In this document: piece after piece, positions 1 through 10,603 of the stretch
How positions within the stretch are numbered: the first letter of the stretch is position 1
How the letters are laid out: each line of letters begins with the position of its first letter
Assembly (NCBI GenBank): GCA_030762895.1
Contig: CM061065.1
Location: forward strand, 80,237,607-80,301,606
From: Sophora flavescens
Taxonomy: Eukaryota; Streptophyta; Magnoliopsida; Fabales; Fabaceae
Length of the DNA stretch: 64,000 nt
Direction: 5' to 3'
Translations under genes and position numbers: made by a program
The notes under the pieces: generated by a model
The model's input: only the letters and a program-made list of their open reading frames with translations
Told to the model about the DNA's origin: nothing
Database searches by the model: none

Positions 1-802
1 AACAGCTTCTGATGCAAACACAAACATGATAAATCTATTTATCATAACCAAAATTCTTCCCTCTCAGAACCAGCAACCTGCGTCTTCCTCCTTCCACCAG
101 GAACGAACTACACTTCGAACTCATTAATGGAACTGGAAGTTCCTTCTAGACACAAATCTGTTTTCTTCAAAGAAAGAGAACAACCACCACTAACCTCGAA
201 CAAGCTTCCACTCACAACACCATGAGACCCACCACCATTCAGATCCACAACCCAGCCATATCGAGAATAGTGCCTTCAACCACGGCTCTGTCGTTCTGCA
301 TTGTTCTAGATCTAAGCCACCAAACCAGTAGGTCATTCTTCACCGCTACGAGTCCTAGCTACACCGTGCGTGCCTTCTCCCCTCAAACCCGCCATCAACC
401 ATGCACCATGATGGTTCCACCATGACATCCCTTACTTGAATGTTCCCACACATTCTGGTTCTTGCGGTCCCATTCATTCCTTCTCTTCCGATCTTTGTTC
501 TTCCCTTCTTCTTCCATGGCATGCTCGTGCTTCCCAGAAAAATGACTTTCTTGTTCCTATTACAATAAGAAAACGTACACAGCAACCCATCCAAGAAAGA
601 ACAATAACAAAGAGAGAAGAATAACAATGAATCTAATCAGAAAAATGAAATTGAATACACCTTCTAACACAGCTTCAATCCCCTTCTTCTAGCTTCCATT
701 TCTTTTCTTCTCAACATTTCGATCTCCTTCCACTCGAAGTTCTATCGATCTTCTATCTTCAAGCACTCAAGAGTACAACTAGATTTTACAGAATATAGAA
801 TG
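1..802 (-). repeat. Diverged remnant of an LTR-element internal region
   Basis: No gene is supported here; the longest open frames are under 100 codons and low in complexity. Stretches resemble, in the same order, the internal region at 1166-2025. The block near 212-245 (acaacaccatgagaccc) matches the block near 1270-1290 (acaacaccgtgagaccc), and both regions end in a gaaattgaatacacc-like string (about 648-662 and 1635-1650). I read it as a second, older copy of the internal domain of the minus-strand element described next. No PBS or LTR edge is legible on its right side. Confidence 0.35.
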
Positions 803-1118
803 AATTCTTCTTCCTCTCACCACTCAACTCTATGGCTTTTTATTGAGCTCATACAACACAGATAAGTCTTGACTTCTATATCTAACAAAATTAGTCACAA
901 CAACTTAACCAATTTTAACAAACTAGATATCACAAGACCTCACAGCTGTATAACTAACTTAATTCTTCTTCCTCTCACCACTCAACTCTATGGCTTTTTA
1001 TTGAGCTCATACAACACAGATAAGTCTTGACTTCTATATCTGACAAAATTAGTCACAACAACTTAACCAATTTTAACAAACTAGATATCATAAGACCTCA
1101 AAGCTGTATAACTAACTT
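803..1118. repeat. Tandem duplication, 2 x 158 bp
   Basis: The segment 803-960 is repeated at 961-1118 with only a few differences, for example tctaac/tctgac and cacaag/cataag. Each unit begins aattcttcttcctctcacc. The duplication lies at the right end of what looks like a diverged LTR ending at 1165. Confidence 0.9.
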
Positions 1119-2026
1119 AACTACCAAGTTAGCTTTAGCTCCAATGATGATCCATGAACATAACATTCTCCACCTTGGATCTTCATTTCAAGACAGAAAC
1201 TTCCATCTTCTACTTTCTATTTTCTTTCAAGAAAGAAAAAGACATCGTAAAACCTAAAACCAATTCACCCACAACACCGTGAGACCCTTCGCAGCTACGA
1301 TCCACACCGGAAACGTGCCTCCTACCATGGCATTTCCACTTTACACGCTGTCGTGGATTAAATAACATTGAACCAGTAGATCCTCTTCACCTGCTCTGTG
1401 TCTACTTTCTCATTCCTTCTTCACGCTTCGAGTTTCTTCTCCACACAGGACTTCTGAAAACAGACGTCGTATTTCTTGGTCCTTGTTCACGTGTTCTTCA
1501 TTTTCTTTTCTCATTCGTGCTCCTGTTACAACAAGAACCAAACCGCAGTAGCAGAACCACAAGAGACCCAAAGAAAAGAAGTACACCCTCTATAAAGAAA
1601 CTGAAATCACAAGAATAGGAATATAAATTTCAGAAACTTAATACACCTTTGTTCAGAAAATGCTTTTGGGTTCTCCCTCACGTAATCTTGCATGGGCCTT
1701 TATTTCTGGTTTGTATTCTGTTTTACCTGATGCACCTATGTACAACACCTGTGTACAGCGTCTAGCCACATCCTTGTGCATGTCAGTACATCTCTGTACA
1801 ACACAGATTTTACATCAACTAATAGAAAACAACTTCGTGTATTCCATCTCTTGCCATAGAGACAGATCCGAATTCCTTGCTCCGTTCTTGATTTTCTCAA
1901 GAATCGAACCATAATCGATTACACATTATCTGTCTTGGCCCCTTTACTCTCGTAGTCCTTGCTTCGTGCATTCCCACAAACAGCCACATGTGAATCTTGT
2001 ATTTCACCATTCCCAGTATCGAAGTG

Positions 2027-2038
2027 GCTCTGATACCA
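2027..2038 (-). other. Primer binding site, initiator tRNA-Met type
   Basis: The string gctctgatacca is the complement of tggtatcagagc, the standard plant LTR-element primer site for initiator tRNA-Met. It lies 2 bp from the LTR edge at 2041. Confidence 0.75.
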
Positions 2039-2040
2039 CT

Positions 2041-2898
2041 TGTTAGGGGAGGGGTCTCTTTGCTTATCGTTTCAAGCACAAGAATATTACCGAGAATACA
2101 TGCAAATCAACCAGAACATAGCACAAAATAATAATAGAAGAAAAACAGTAAAAGAAGATGAACACCGGGATTTTAGTGGTTTGGCCATTGTAACCTACGT
2201 CCACGGGAGAGAGCACAACAAAGTCTTCTTCTCCCCTTCACTATCTTGATACTAGAGATACAAAGTGCTTTACAATAGATCGAAACCTCCCACAATCTTG
2301 CCTCTTACTCTTTCCTCCCATGTCTTCCACATGGTACCTCCCAAGAACTACCCTAAGATTGACATTTCTACTTTTATACACCTTTTCTCATCTCTCACAA
2401 ATCACTCTTGATTTTCTCTCAAGATAGTATTGCCTCACACTCATAATCTCTCTCTTCTTTTTCCACACACTACATTGTATCTTGTGTATTGCACACTAAG
2501 CCCTTGTGCATTCTCCTATACAATAGCTAAGACTTTATATATTTTATCAGAACTAGTTACAGACTTAGTTGCAGAGCAGTTACAAATAACAAACTGATGC
2601 ATCTAACAGAAACTAACTAACTGAAACATGTATCACATAGCTATTACAGATACACTCGTGTATTACATGCATGTACGCGACCAACAACCTACATCTGTTA
2701 ATGCACCCATGTACAACACCCATGCATGCAGCCAAGCTACATCTGTTAATACACCTGTGTACAAAACACGTGTACGTACACCCGTGTACTACACCCATGC
2801 TCGCGGTCAAGCTGCATCTATTAGTACACCCGTGCACAACACCCATATATGCCTATTCTAACTGATGCTCTTTGATGATGATCCACCAGATTCTAACA
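2041..2898 (-). repeat. LTR of the minus-strand element
   Basis: The segment starts TGTTAG and ends CTAACA, a 6-bp terminal inverted repeat with TG...CA ends. The PBS complement is 2 bp outside the left end and the PPT complement directly outside the right end. The segment holds a degenerate minisatellite at 2640-2865 and no coding sequence. Confidence 0.7.
2640..2865. repeat. Degenerate minisatellite, unit about 48 bp
   Basis: About three imperfect copies of a unit built from acatctgttaatacacc, gtgtacaacacccatgc and cagccaagct start near 2690, 2738 and 2812. Related fragments occur near 1735-1800 in the internal region. It stays open in several frames only because the unit length is a multiple of three; I do not call a gene. 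Confidence 0.6.
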
Positions 2899-3456
2899 AA
2901 TCTCCACCTTGGATCTTCAGCACTTGATTAGTGTAGAATGGCTCAGTCTCCAGCAGAGACGATCCATTTGATTCTTGGTCCTTTCGAAGTTACCAATCCT
3001 TGTGAGTCCTCAAGTTAGCTGTCCAAGTTAGTGTTGTCATCAACTAACTAACTAACTTCCTATAATGATTGCAAACAGTTGTTCCATAATCAATTATACG
3101 ATCACCAAATCGATTATGCTATCTGCAACTATAACTTCATATTGTTTATTTAGAGGCATTTCTCAACACACAGGAAGCAAAATAGCTTGTCCTTGGATTG
3201 AGAAGTGGAGTATTTTGTCGACTTCTGTATGATGCAGCTATAGGGATAAGAACTCCTTGTGTTTCGGGTTGTATATGGTTTGATAGAATTGATACGTTAA
3301 CTTATATGGGTGTTATCCTTTTGAGATTTTTATGTGAAAAACTTTGTATCTTAATGATGAAAACTCTGGTGTAATGTATATATGAAGTTGACAGGTGTTT
3401 ACCATGTGATATTTTGAAATTATAGGAGACTTTGCCGGACTTTTGGTAGTAATTTG
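2899..3456. other. Intergenic, mostly unassigned
   Basis: The first 20 bases are the PPT complement of the element to the left. The rest has no gene. Text near 3410-3456 (gagactttgccggacttttgg) has the flavour of a gypsy LTR or UTR, and the sequence right of the next element (12274-12421) may be its continuation. If so, the Sirevirus inserted into it. This continuity is inference only. Confidence 0.3.
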
Positions 3457-3825
3457 TGTTAGATTCAATGAATTAGAGATTTTGATATATGACAAATACA
3501 ACTTAATGTGTATGCAAGTGTTTTAGTATCAAAAAGCAAAGACACGTATCAAGCAATATTCAACAAGTTCAGTGAGCGATCAAAGGAGAATATTCAAGAA
3601 ATAACTTGGAGGAATCAAAGAGCAAGGACGAAGATCAAGGAATCATCAAGACAAGAGCTTAAATGAAGAAATTAATGATAAGTCTTAGATGATTTGTAAG
3701 AGATGAAATCTCTTATTCACAAATAGCTCAATTAAGAAAGATGCATGAAGAAAATCATTTTTCATAACCTGCATTAAAAGGAATAAGTTTTCGTTAATGA
3801 AAATGTTTTTTTGGAAATAATAATA

Positions 3826-4075
3826 GAAGCGCTCGTCCAACAGCGGGATAATATAAGCGCTCGTCCAACACTGGAATAATAGAAGCGCTCGTCCAACAGT
3901 GGTAAAAGCTGGCGTCCAAGAAAGTGACAGAAGCTCACGTCCACTAAGTAACACAAGCACTCGTCCAACAAGTGACAGAAGCTCACGTCAACTAAGTAAC
4001 ACAAGCGCTCGTCCAACAAGTGACAGAAGCACACGTCCAATAAAGTGACACAAGCGCTCGTCCTCAGAAGTCTTT
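3826..4075 (+). repeat. Short repeats in LTR U3 (cgctcgtccaaca / ctcacgtccacta)
   Basis: About ten degenerate copies of a unit of roughly 22-30 bp, alternating agcgctcgtccaac and agctcacgtccacta with aagtgacagaag spacers, lie upstream of the putative LTR TATA box. The same block at 10975-11265 in the 3' LTR has more units, which accounts for most of the roughly 50-bp length difference between the LTRs. The position suits an enhancer-type array, but no function can be shown from sequence. Confidence 0.7.
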
Positions 4076-4304
4076 GGACTTGCTAAGATCTTAATGAAAA
4101 GATCCGTCTGCTGACGTGGCAAATGGACGCGGCAATTTTTTTAAGATGGACGCGGCTATTTTTCTAAATGGACTTGTTATTTTACGGACGTAAATTATAC
4201 AAGAACTATGAGAATCTTGTTTCAAGAACGAGAATCAAGAAAGCAGATTCTGTTAAATCATATCCAAATCTGTTTTTATTGATCCCAACGACTATAACTT
4301 GTTT

Positions 4305-4320
4305 TCTATATAAAGGGGGA
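4305..4320 (+). promoter_or_regulatory. Putative LTR TATA box
   Basis: The string ctatataaaggggg is the best TATA match in the LTR and is repeated near 11502 as ctatataaagagg. It lies downstream of the U3 repeat block, so transcription would start near 4340. Confidence 0.45.
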
Positions 4321-5093
4321 TCAAAGGAACACTTTTACAACATATACGAATATCATAACATAACATATCACAGTTTTACGAAATCAATTTGAGAAATCAA
4401 TTGTGAAAATCATTCATCGTCTTCATTGAGCATATTGTGAAAAGAGTGTTTCAATAATCATAAAAACTTCAATTTGTTTATCTGACTATTGAGAGTTAGG
4501 AATCTTTTTTTTTACTTCTCGGTTGTAAAGAGAGAGGGAGTCTCTCTGAGTGATTAGGGTGAGGTATCCCTAAGGTTGAACATTGAGGCTCTTCACAAGA
4601 GTGTGATATCTCGAGGTGAAGGAGTGCTCTGTGGTGTAAAAGTTTTTCAAGCTACCTGGCAAAGCTTGTGTGTTAGTGTGTGAAATCTCACAGATGGAGT
4701 GGGGACTAGATGTAGGTCACAGTGGAGGTGACTGAACCAAGATAAATCTGGTTGTGTAGTATTTCTAAACTCAGACTCTTTAATTTCTATTTATGATTCA
4801 AGAACCTGCAACTTTGATGTTTAAAGTTCAAATATAATTTTCGTTCTTGATCTGTATAAAATGTATTTTGTTATTACTGAATTATTGAACCTTAACCTAT
4901 TCATTATTAATTTTTCTTATCCTCATCACCTTCTATTCAAGATTTTGTAAAAACCCTTCATCGATTTATAAAAGATCCTGAGAACACAAATCCGCAACTC
5001 TGATTTATAAAGCTTTGTGAAAAAGTTTTAAGAGGGAAATATTTTCTTTGAAAACTCAATTCACCCCCCCTCCCCTCTTACAGCTATAAGAGC

Positions 5094-6735
5094 ATGGCTT
5101 ACAATGACTGTTTAAATGAAGGGGCTTCCCTTGCATGCCCGCCTGCCTTCAATGGATCTGAGTATATCTATTGGAAGGAAAGAATGGTAATCTTTCTTGA
5201 GGCAGCAGGTGTTGACATATGAGATGCAATAGAAAATGGACCATTTGTCCCCTCTACTGTAGATGCTAATAGTGCTCCAAGAAATAAGCCTAAAATTCAA
5301 TGGAATGAGGATGAAAAGAAAAGAATTCAATATAATGCACGTGCTAAGAATATTATAACATTTGCTTTAAGCCGTGATGAGTTTTTCAGGGTTTCAAATT
5401 GCAAATCAGCAAAGGAGATGTGGGATACATTGCAAGTAACACATGAAGGAACCTCAGATGTCAAAAGAGCAAAAATGAACATCCTTACGCATGAGTATGA
5501 GCTATTTAGAAGGAATCGAGGAGAACATATGATTGAAATGCAAAAGAGATTCACATACATCGTAAATCAATTGGCTGGTCTTGGAAAGACAATCTCAAAT
5601 GAGGATCAAATTAACAAAGTCATGAGATGCTTGAGCAGGGAATGGCAACCTAAAGTCACTGCAATCTCAGAATCCAGAGATCTCTCATCAATGACCATTG
5701 CCACACTGTTTGGAAAATTGCAAGAACATGAATTGGAGTTGAACAGACTAAACGAGAGTGAAGAAACTGATAAAAGAAAGAAGGGATTGGCTTTGAAATA
5801 ACAAGTCAAAGAAGTAGAAGACAGTGATGATAATGATTCAGAACAAGAGGCTAAATCTGAAGAAGAGATGAGAATGCTAGTTAGAAATTTCAAGAACTTC
5901 CTAAAAAATAAAGGAAACTTCAAAAGAAATCCATCCACCTTTCAAAGGAGAAATTTCACCAAAGGTGACAACTCTTCCAACAACATCACATGCTATGAAT
6001 ATGGAAAGATTGGCCACATGAAGCTTGACTGTCCAAAGCTGCAAAAGAAGGACAAAACTGAAAAATTTGACTCAAAGGACAAGAAGTGGAGAAAGCCAAG
6101 AAAGGCCTACATTGCTTGGGATGATAATGATGTAGATTCCACTGACGAATCTGAATCAGAGGAGGCAAACTTGTGCTTGATGGCCAGCAATAACAGTGAT
6201 TCAGAAAGTGAAGCAAGTTCTGATTATCAACCTTCTTATGATGAATTGTAAAATGCCTTTGAAGAACTTCATAAAGAATCCGTTAGACTTGCTATATTGC
6301 TAACTAAGTCTAAGAAAACCATCACATGCTTAAAAACTTCTGTTTTAAACAAAGAGGTAGATAAATTAAAAACAGAAAATTGTGCCTTAAAAGAAAAACT
6401 AGCTACTGTTTTAGATGCATCTATATGTGATAAATGTCCCAAGTTGGAGAAACATATAATTAATTTGAATGGTGATCTATCTAGAATTACTAGTGATAAA
6501 GAAATATTGAATGCATCTAGCTGTACATTAACTAAAGAGGTTGAAAAACTGAAAAATGACCTAGCAAGATTCACAAATGCTAGAGATAACTTGGATGCAT
6601 TGTTAGGACAGAAAAAATGTGTTTATGATAAGGCTGGAATAGGCAATAAACCGAAGATACATGAGAAATCTTTCAAGAAATTTTTTGTTGCACCTAAGAC
6701 ATAAAACACACCATTTGTCAAATGTAATTTTTGTG
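5094..6735 (+). pseudogene. gag: gag of the Sirevirus-type element, broken
   Basis: One reading frame starts at ATG 5094, just after the mutated primer site (tataagagcatgg at 5085). It encodes the structural gag protein of the element's cytoplasmic particle. The N-terminal part is a copia gag domain, followed by an acidic Asp/Glu/Ser region, a zinc knuckle near 5989 (CYEYGKIGHMKLDC), a coiled-coil-like stretch (6297-6700) and a second, intact CCHC knuckle near 6723 (CNFCDRKGHTASTC). In-frame stops lie at 5220, 5799, 6249 and 6702. In the first knuckle the second Cys is replaced by Tyr. No frameshift is needed until the duplication at 6735. The gene is non-functional. Confidence 0.85.
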
Positions 6736-6972
6736 ATAGAAAAGGTCATACAGCTTCTACATGTCATTACAGAAAATCTGTTTATAATGAGTCTAAGTAT
6801 ATATGGGATCCTAAAGGAACTATTGCAGCAACTAACTCAAAAGGACCCAAACAGATAGAAAAGGTCATACAGCTTCTACATATCATCACAAAAAATCTGC
6901 TTATAATGATTCTAAGTATATATGGGATCCTAAAGGAACTATTGCAGCAACTAACTCAAAAGGACCCAAACA
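6735..6972 (+). repeat. Tandem duplication, 2 x 119 bp, in gag-pol
   Basis: The segment 6735-6853 (gatagaaaaggtcatacag onward) is repeated at 6854-6972 with a few substitutions. Since 119 is not a multiple of three, the copy shifts the frame. It duplicates the back half of the second zinc knuckle and the linker to the protease. Confidence 0.92.
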
Positions 6973-7013
6973 GATTTGGATACCTAAAGCAAAAACATGA
7001 TTCTGTTATGTAG

Positions 7014-10000
7014 GTGTGTTGGAAAGCCAAGAATGTGAAATGGTATCTTGACAGTGGCTGTTCCAAGCACATGACTGGAGACAAAAGTAAGTTCATTTCC
7101 TTTACCCCTAAGTCGAGTGGTAGTGTTACCTATGGAGACAATAATAAAGGAAGAATACTTGGCATTGGCAACATTGGAAGTGACTCAACAACAATCATTG
7201 AGGATGTACTATATGTTGAGGGACTGAAACATAACCTGTTAAGTATCAGTCAACTATGTGACAAAGGCTTCAAGGTAAAATTTGATTCCAATAGTTGCTT
7301 AATAGAAAATCAGCATGATGAAAATTTGAAATTAATTGGACATAGGACAGATAACATCTATATGCTTGATTTAGATAATACCTCTTCAAATACTGCATGT
7401 TGTCTTATTTCAAAAGAAGAAGAGAATTGGCTTTGGCATAGAAGAATTGCACACATTCACATGAACCACTTGAATAAACTAATTTGTAAAGATCTTGTAA
7501 TTGGCTTGCCTAAACTAAAATTTGTGAAAGATGGACTATGTGATGCATGTCAAAAAGGAAAGCAAGTTAAGGTGTCTTTTAAACCAAAGAACATTGTTTC
7601 AACAACTAGATCCTTGCAACTTTTACACATGGATTTATTTGGTCCATCTAGAACCAAAAGCTTTGGTGGTAACTCATATGCATTGGTAATAGTAGATGAT
7701 TACTCTAGATATACATGGACATATTTTCTATCTCATAAGAGTGATTCATTTGCTGCATTTAAGAAAATGGCAAAAATGGTGCAAAATGAAAAGGACGTAA
7801 AAATTGTTTTTATAAGAAGTGATCATGGGGGAGAATTTTAAAATGAAGTGTTTGAAAACTTTTGTGATGAGCATGGCATTCAACATAATTTTTCAGCTCC
7901 TAGAACCCCACAACAAAATGGAGTAGTGGAAAGAAAGAATAGATCATTAAAGGAGATAGCAATAACTATGTTGAACGACTCTAGCTTGCCAAAACATTTT
8001 TGGGCAGATGCTGTCAATACAGCCTGCTATGCGCTAAATAGAATCTTGATAAGACCAATCTTAAAGAAAACCCCTTATGAGCTTTACAAAGGAAGAAAAC
8101 CAAACATAGCACATTTACATGTTTTTTGTTACAAATGCTTTGTTCTTAAAAATGGAAAGAATAATCTTGGAAAATTCGATGCAAAGGCTGATGAAGGAAT
8201 TTTCCTAGGTTACTCTTTATCTAGTAAAGCATTTAGAATATATAATAAGAGAACACAAACTATTGAGGAATCTGTGCATGACATTTGATGAGTCTAACCC
8301 CAAAAGGTTGGGAAAGCATTGTGTTATTGATGATCTTGCAGATTCAATTGAGAAAACTCTCCTAGAAGAGAAACAGGACAATGAAGAAGATGAAAGCTTA
8401 AAGAACGAATCGCTGCAGCAGGAGCAAGCAGAACAACAGCCTGACCTACCAAAGCAATGGAGGACTGTCAGAAATCATCCAATCGATAACATCATCGGTG
8501 AAATTACAAAGGGGGTAACTACTAGACAGTCTCTTAGAAATGTTTGTAATCATATGGCATTTGTGTCTCAAGTAGAACCTAAGAACATAGATGATGCTAT
8601 AATTGATGAACATTGGATGATGGCTATGCAAGATGAGTTAAACCAGTTTGAAAGAAACCAAGTTTGGAAACTAGTGCCTAAACCCAAGAGCTGTCAAGTA
8701 ATTGGTACAAAATGGGTTTTTAGGAATAAACTAGATGAAAATGGTATAATTGTAAGAAACAAGGCTAGACTGGTAGCCAAAGGGAAAAACAAGAAGAAGA
8801 CATAGATTATGATGAAACATATGCACCTGTAGCAAGATTAGAAGCTATAAGAATGCTACTTGCTTATGCTTGCATAATGGGATTTAAATTGTATCAAATG
8901 GATGTTAAGGGTGCTTTCTTAAATGGATTTATACAAGAGGAAGTGTATGTTGGTCAACCACCTGGTTTTGAGAATAATGAATTGTCTAACCATGTTTATA
9001 AACTGTCTAAAGCACTACATGGCCTAAAGCAAGCTCCTAGAGCTTGGTATGAAAGGTTAAGTAATTTTCTCATTGAAAAGGGATTTAAAAGAGGTAAAGT
9101 TGACACAACTTTGTTCACTAAGAAAAAGGTTCACAACACTTTACTTGTACAAATATATGTGGATGATATAATTTTTGGTGCCACTAATGAGCATTTGTAC
9201 AAAGAGTTTGCAAGTCTTATGTAGAGTGAGTTTGAACTGTCAATGATGGGTGAGCTGAACTTTTTCCTTGGACTGCAAATAAAGCAAACTAAAAATGGAA
9301 TCTTTGTTAGCCAAACCAAGTACTGCAATAAGTTGATCAAGAAGTTTGGCATGGAAAACGCTAAGGAGATGGCTACTCCAATGAGTACCTCCTGTTATAT
9401 GGACAAAGATGAGCAAGGTAAACCTGTTGATGTTTCTAAATTCATAGGTATGATAGGCTCACTACTTTATCTTATTGCTAGTAGGTTAGATATCATGTTT
9501 AGCGTATGCATGTGTGCTAGGTATCAAGAAAATCCAAAAGAATCACACTTAACAACAGTTAAAAGGATAATTAAGTATATGTTAGGAAGAAAAGACATGG
9601 GATTATGGTATCCCAAGGGAGCTACCTGTACGTTAATTAGCTATTCAGACTCTGATTTTGCTGGTTGTAAACTAGACAGAAAAAGTACTAGTGGAACTTG
9701 CCATTTACTAGGAAACTCATTAGTATCATGGTTCAGTAAGAAACAATCTAGTGTGGCTTTATCCATTGCAGAGGTTGAATATGTAGCAGCTGGTAGCTGT
9801 TGTGCACAGGTTTTATGGATGAAACAACAATTAGTTGATTATGGTGTGCAACTAAACCAAGTTCCTATTAGATGTGACAATACGAGTGCAATTAACCTAA
9901 CTAAGAATCTCATAATGCACTCTAGAACTAAACACAGAGAAATCAGACATCATTTCATTAGAGATCATATACAAAGTAGAGAAATTGAGATTGAATATGT

Positions 10001-10106
10001 TGATACAACTAAGCAACTTGCTGATATCTTTACCAAGCCCTTGAACAAGGAAAGCTTCTTTTTCATTAGGAGAGAATTGGGCATAGTTGATCAATCCTAT
10101 ATCTAA
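7014..10106 (+). pseudogene. pol: pol of the Sirevirus-type element, broken
   Basis: It encodes the copia polyprotein that cleaves, reverse transcribes and integrates the element. Domains in order: aspartic protease (WYLDSGCSKHMTG near 7041), pre-integrase and integrase core (WHRRIAHIHMNHL, then LHMDLFGPS, FIRSDHGGEF, and PQQNGVVERKNRS with the catalytic Glu), reverse transcriptase (YQMDVKGAFLNGF near 8893; YVDDIIFGA near 9157), RNase H (SYSDSDFAG near 9643; DIFTKPL near 10024). Breaks: TAA at 7839 and TAG at 9222, each where a Gln is expected, and frameshifts near 8280 and 8795. The integrase-RT-RNase H order is Ty1-copia. The gene is inactive as it stands. Confidence 0.9.
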
Positions 10107-10603
10107 TCTCTAAAGAAACAAAAGAAAAACAAAAGGGGAGGAAAATTAGATGAACGCACTTATTCTTTGATTTGCCCCTGCACATATCCCTATATCATGA
10201 CCAATTTTATATGCTATGTTTGAATGTTTAAAATGCTTACCTTCTCTATTGCTTTGAATGTTTCTTTTCTTTACCTTTTTGATGATGCCAAAACGGGGAG
10301 GAAAAAGTATGATATAGAGAAAGGGATAATAACAAATTATACAAGAGAAAAAGTATAATATAGAGAAAGGAGAAAATAACAAATTATACATGCATATGTT
10401 GAGGGGGAGCTAAGGAGTTTATAATCTTAAATGATTAATAAGGTGTAAATCAATTTCTGCTCTGTTAATACTCTGTTAATATTTTTTGCTCTGACTGCTT
10501 TGATACCATGATATAAATCTGTCAAAACACTAAGCGTCTGCTACACTTATATTCTGAGCTTATAATTTGTTAAAAGGTTTGTCATAATCAAAAAGGGGGA
10601 GAT
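10107..10603 (+). other. Non-coding tract with repeated polypurine motifs, ending in the PPT
   Basis: No envelope-like ORF is present. Polypurine runs aaggggaggaaaa (about 10133), cggggaggaaaaag (about 10294), gagggggag (about 10401) and aaaaagggggagat (10590-10603) occur; the last abuts the 3' LTR and is the functional PPT. Multiple PPT-like runs here are a known Sirevirus trait. A short local duplication lies at about 10304-10388 (agtatRatatagagaaagg). Confidence 0.7.

Larger units (their letters stand above)
700..2898 (-). mobile_element. Non-autonomous LTR retrotransposon remnant (minus strand)
   Basis: Read on the minus strand, a right-hand LTR (2041-2898) is followed by a tRNA-Met-type primer binding site (2027-2038), an internal region of about 875 bp without coding capacity, a polypurine tract (complement of 1166-1182, ctccaccttggatc) and a diverged left LTR ending at 1165. 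The same polypurine tract motif also sits just outside the right LTR (2899-2915). That LTR therefore has a PPT on one side and a PBS on the other, as in tandemly joined elements sharing an LTR. The left LTR is short and poorly conserved, so its start near 700 is approximate. Confidence 0.5.
3457..5082 (+). repeat. 5' LTR of the Sirevirus-type element
   Basis: It begins TGTTAGA and ends TCTTACA. It matches 10604-12273 along its length; by eye there are about 14 mismatches in the first 240 bp, so the insertion is not recent. U3 holds the gctcgtcc repeat block (about 3826-4075). A TATA-like tatataaag lies at 4309-4317. The U5 end carries a C7 run (5064-5070). Confidence 0.9.

Noticed and set aside
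2613..2861. Overlapping open frames on both strands with Cys/His-rich repeats
   Set aside because: They are produced by a 48-bp minisatellite open in several frames; no domain, start context or conservation.
10107..10603. Envelope-like ORF expected in some Sireviruses
   Set aside because: The tract after RNase H is under 500 bp, AT-rich, full of stops and carries polypurine motifs only.
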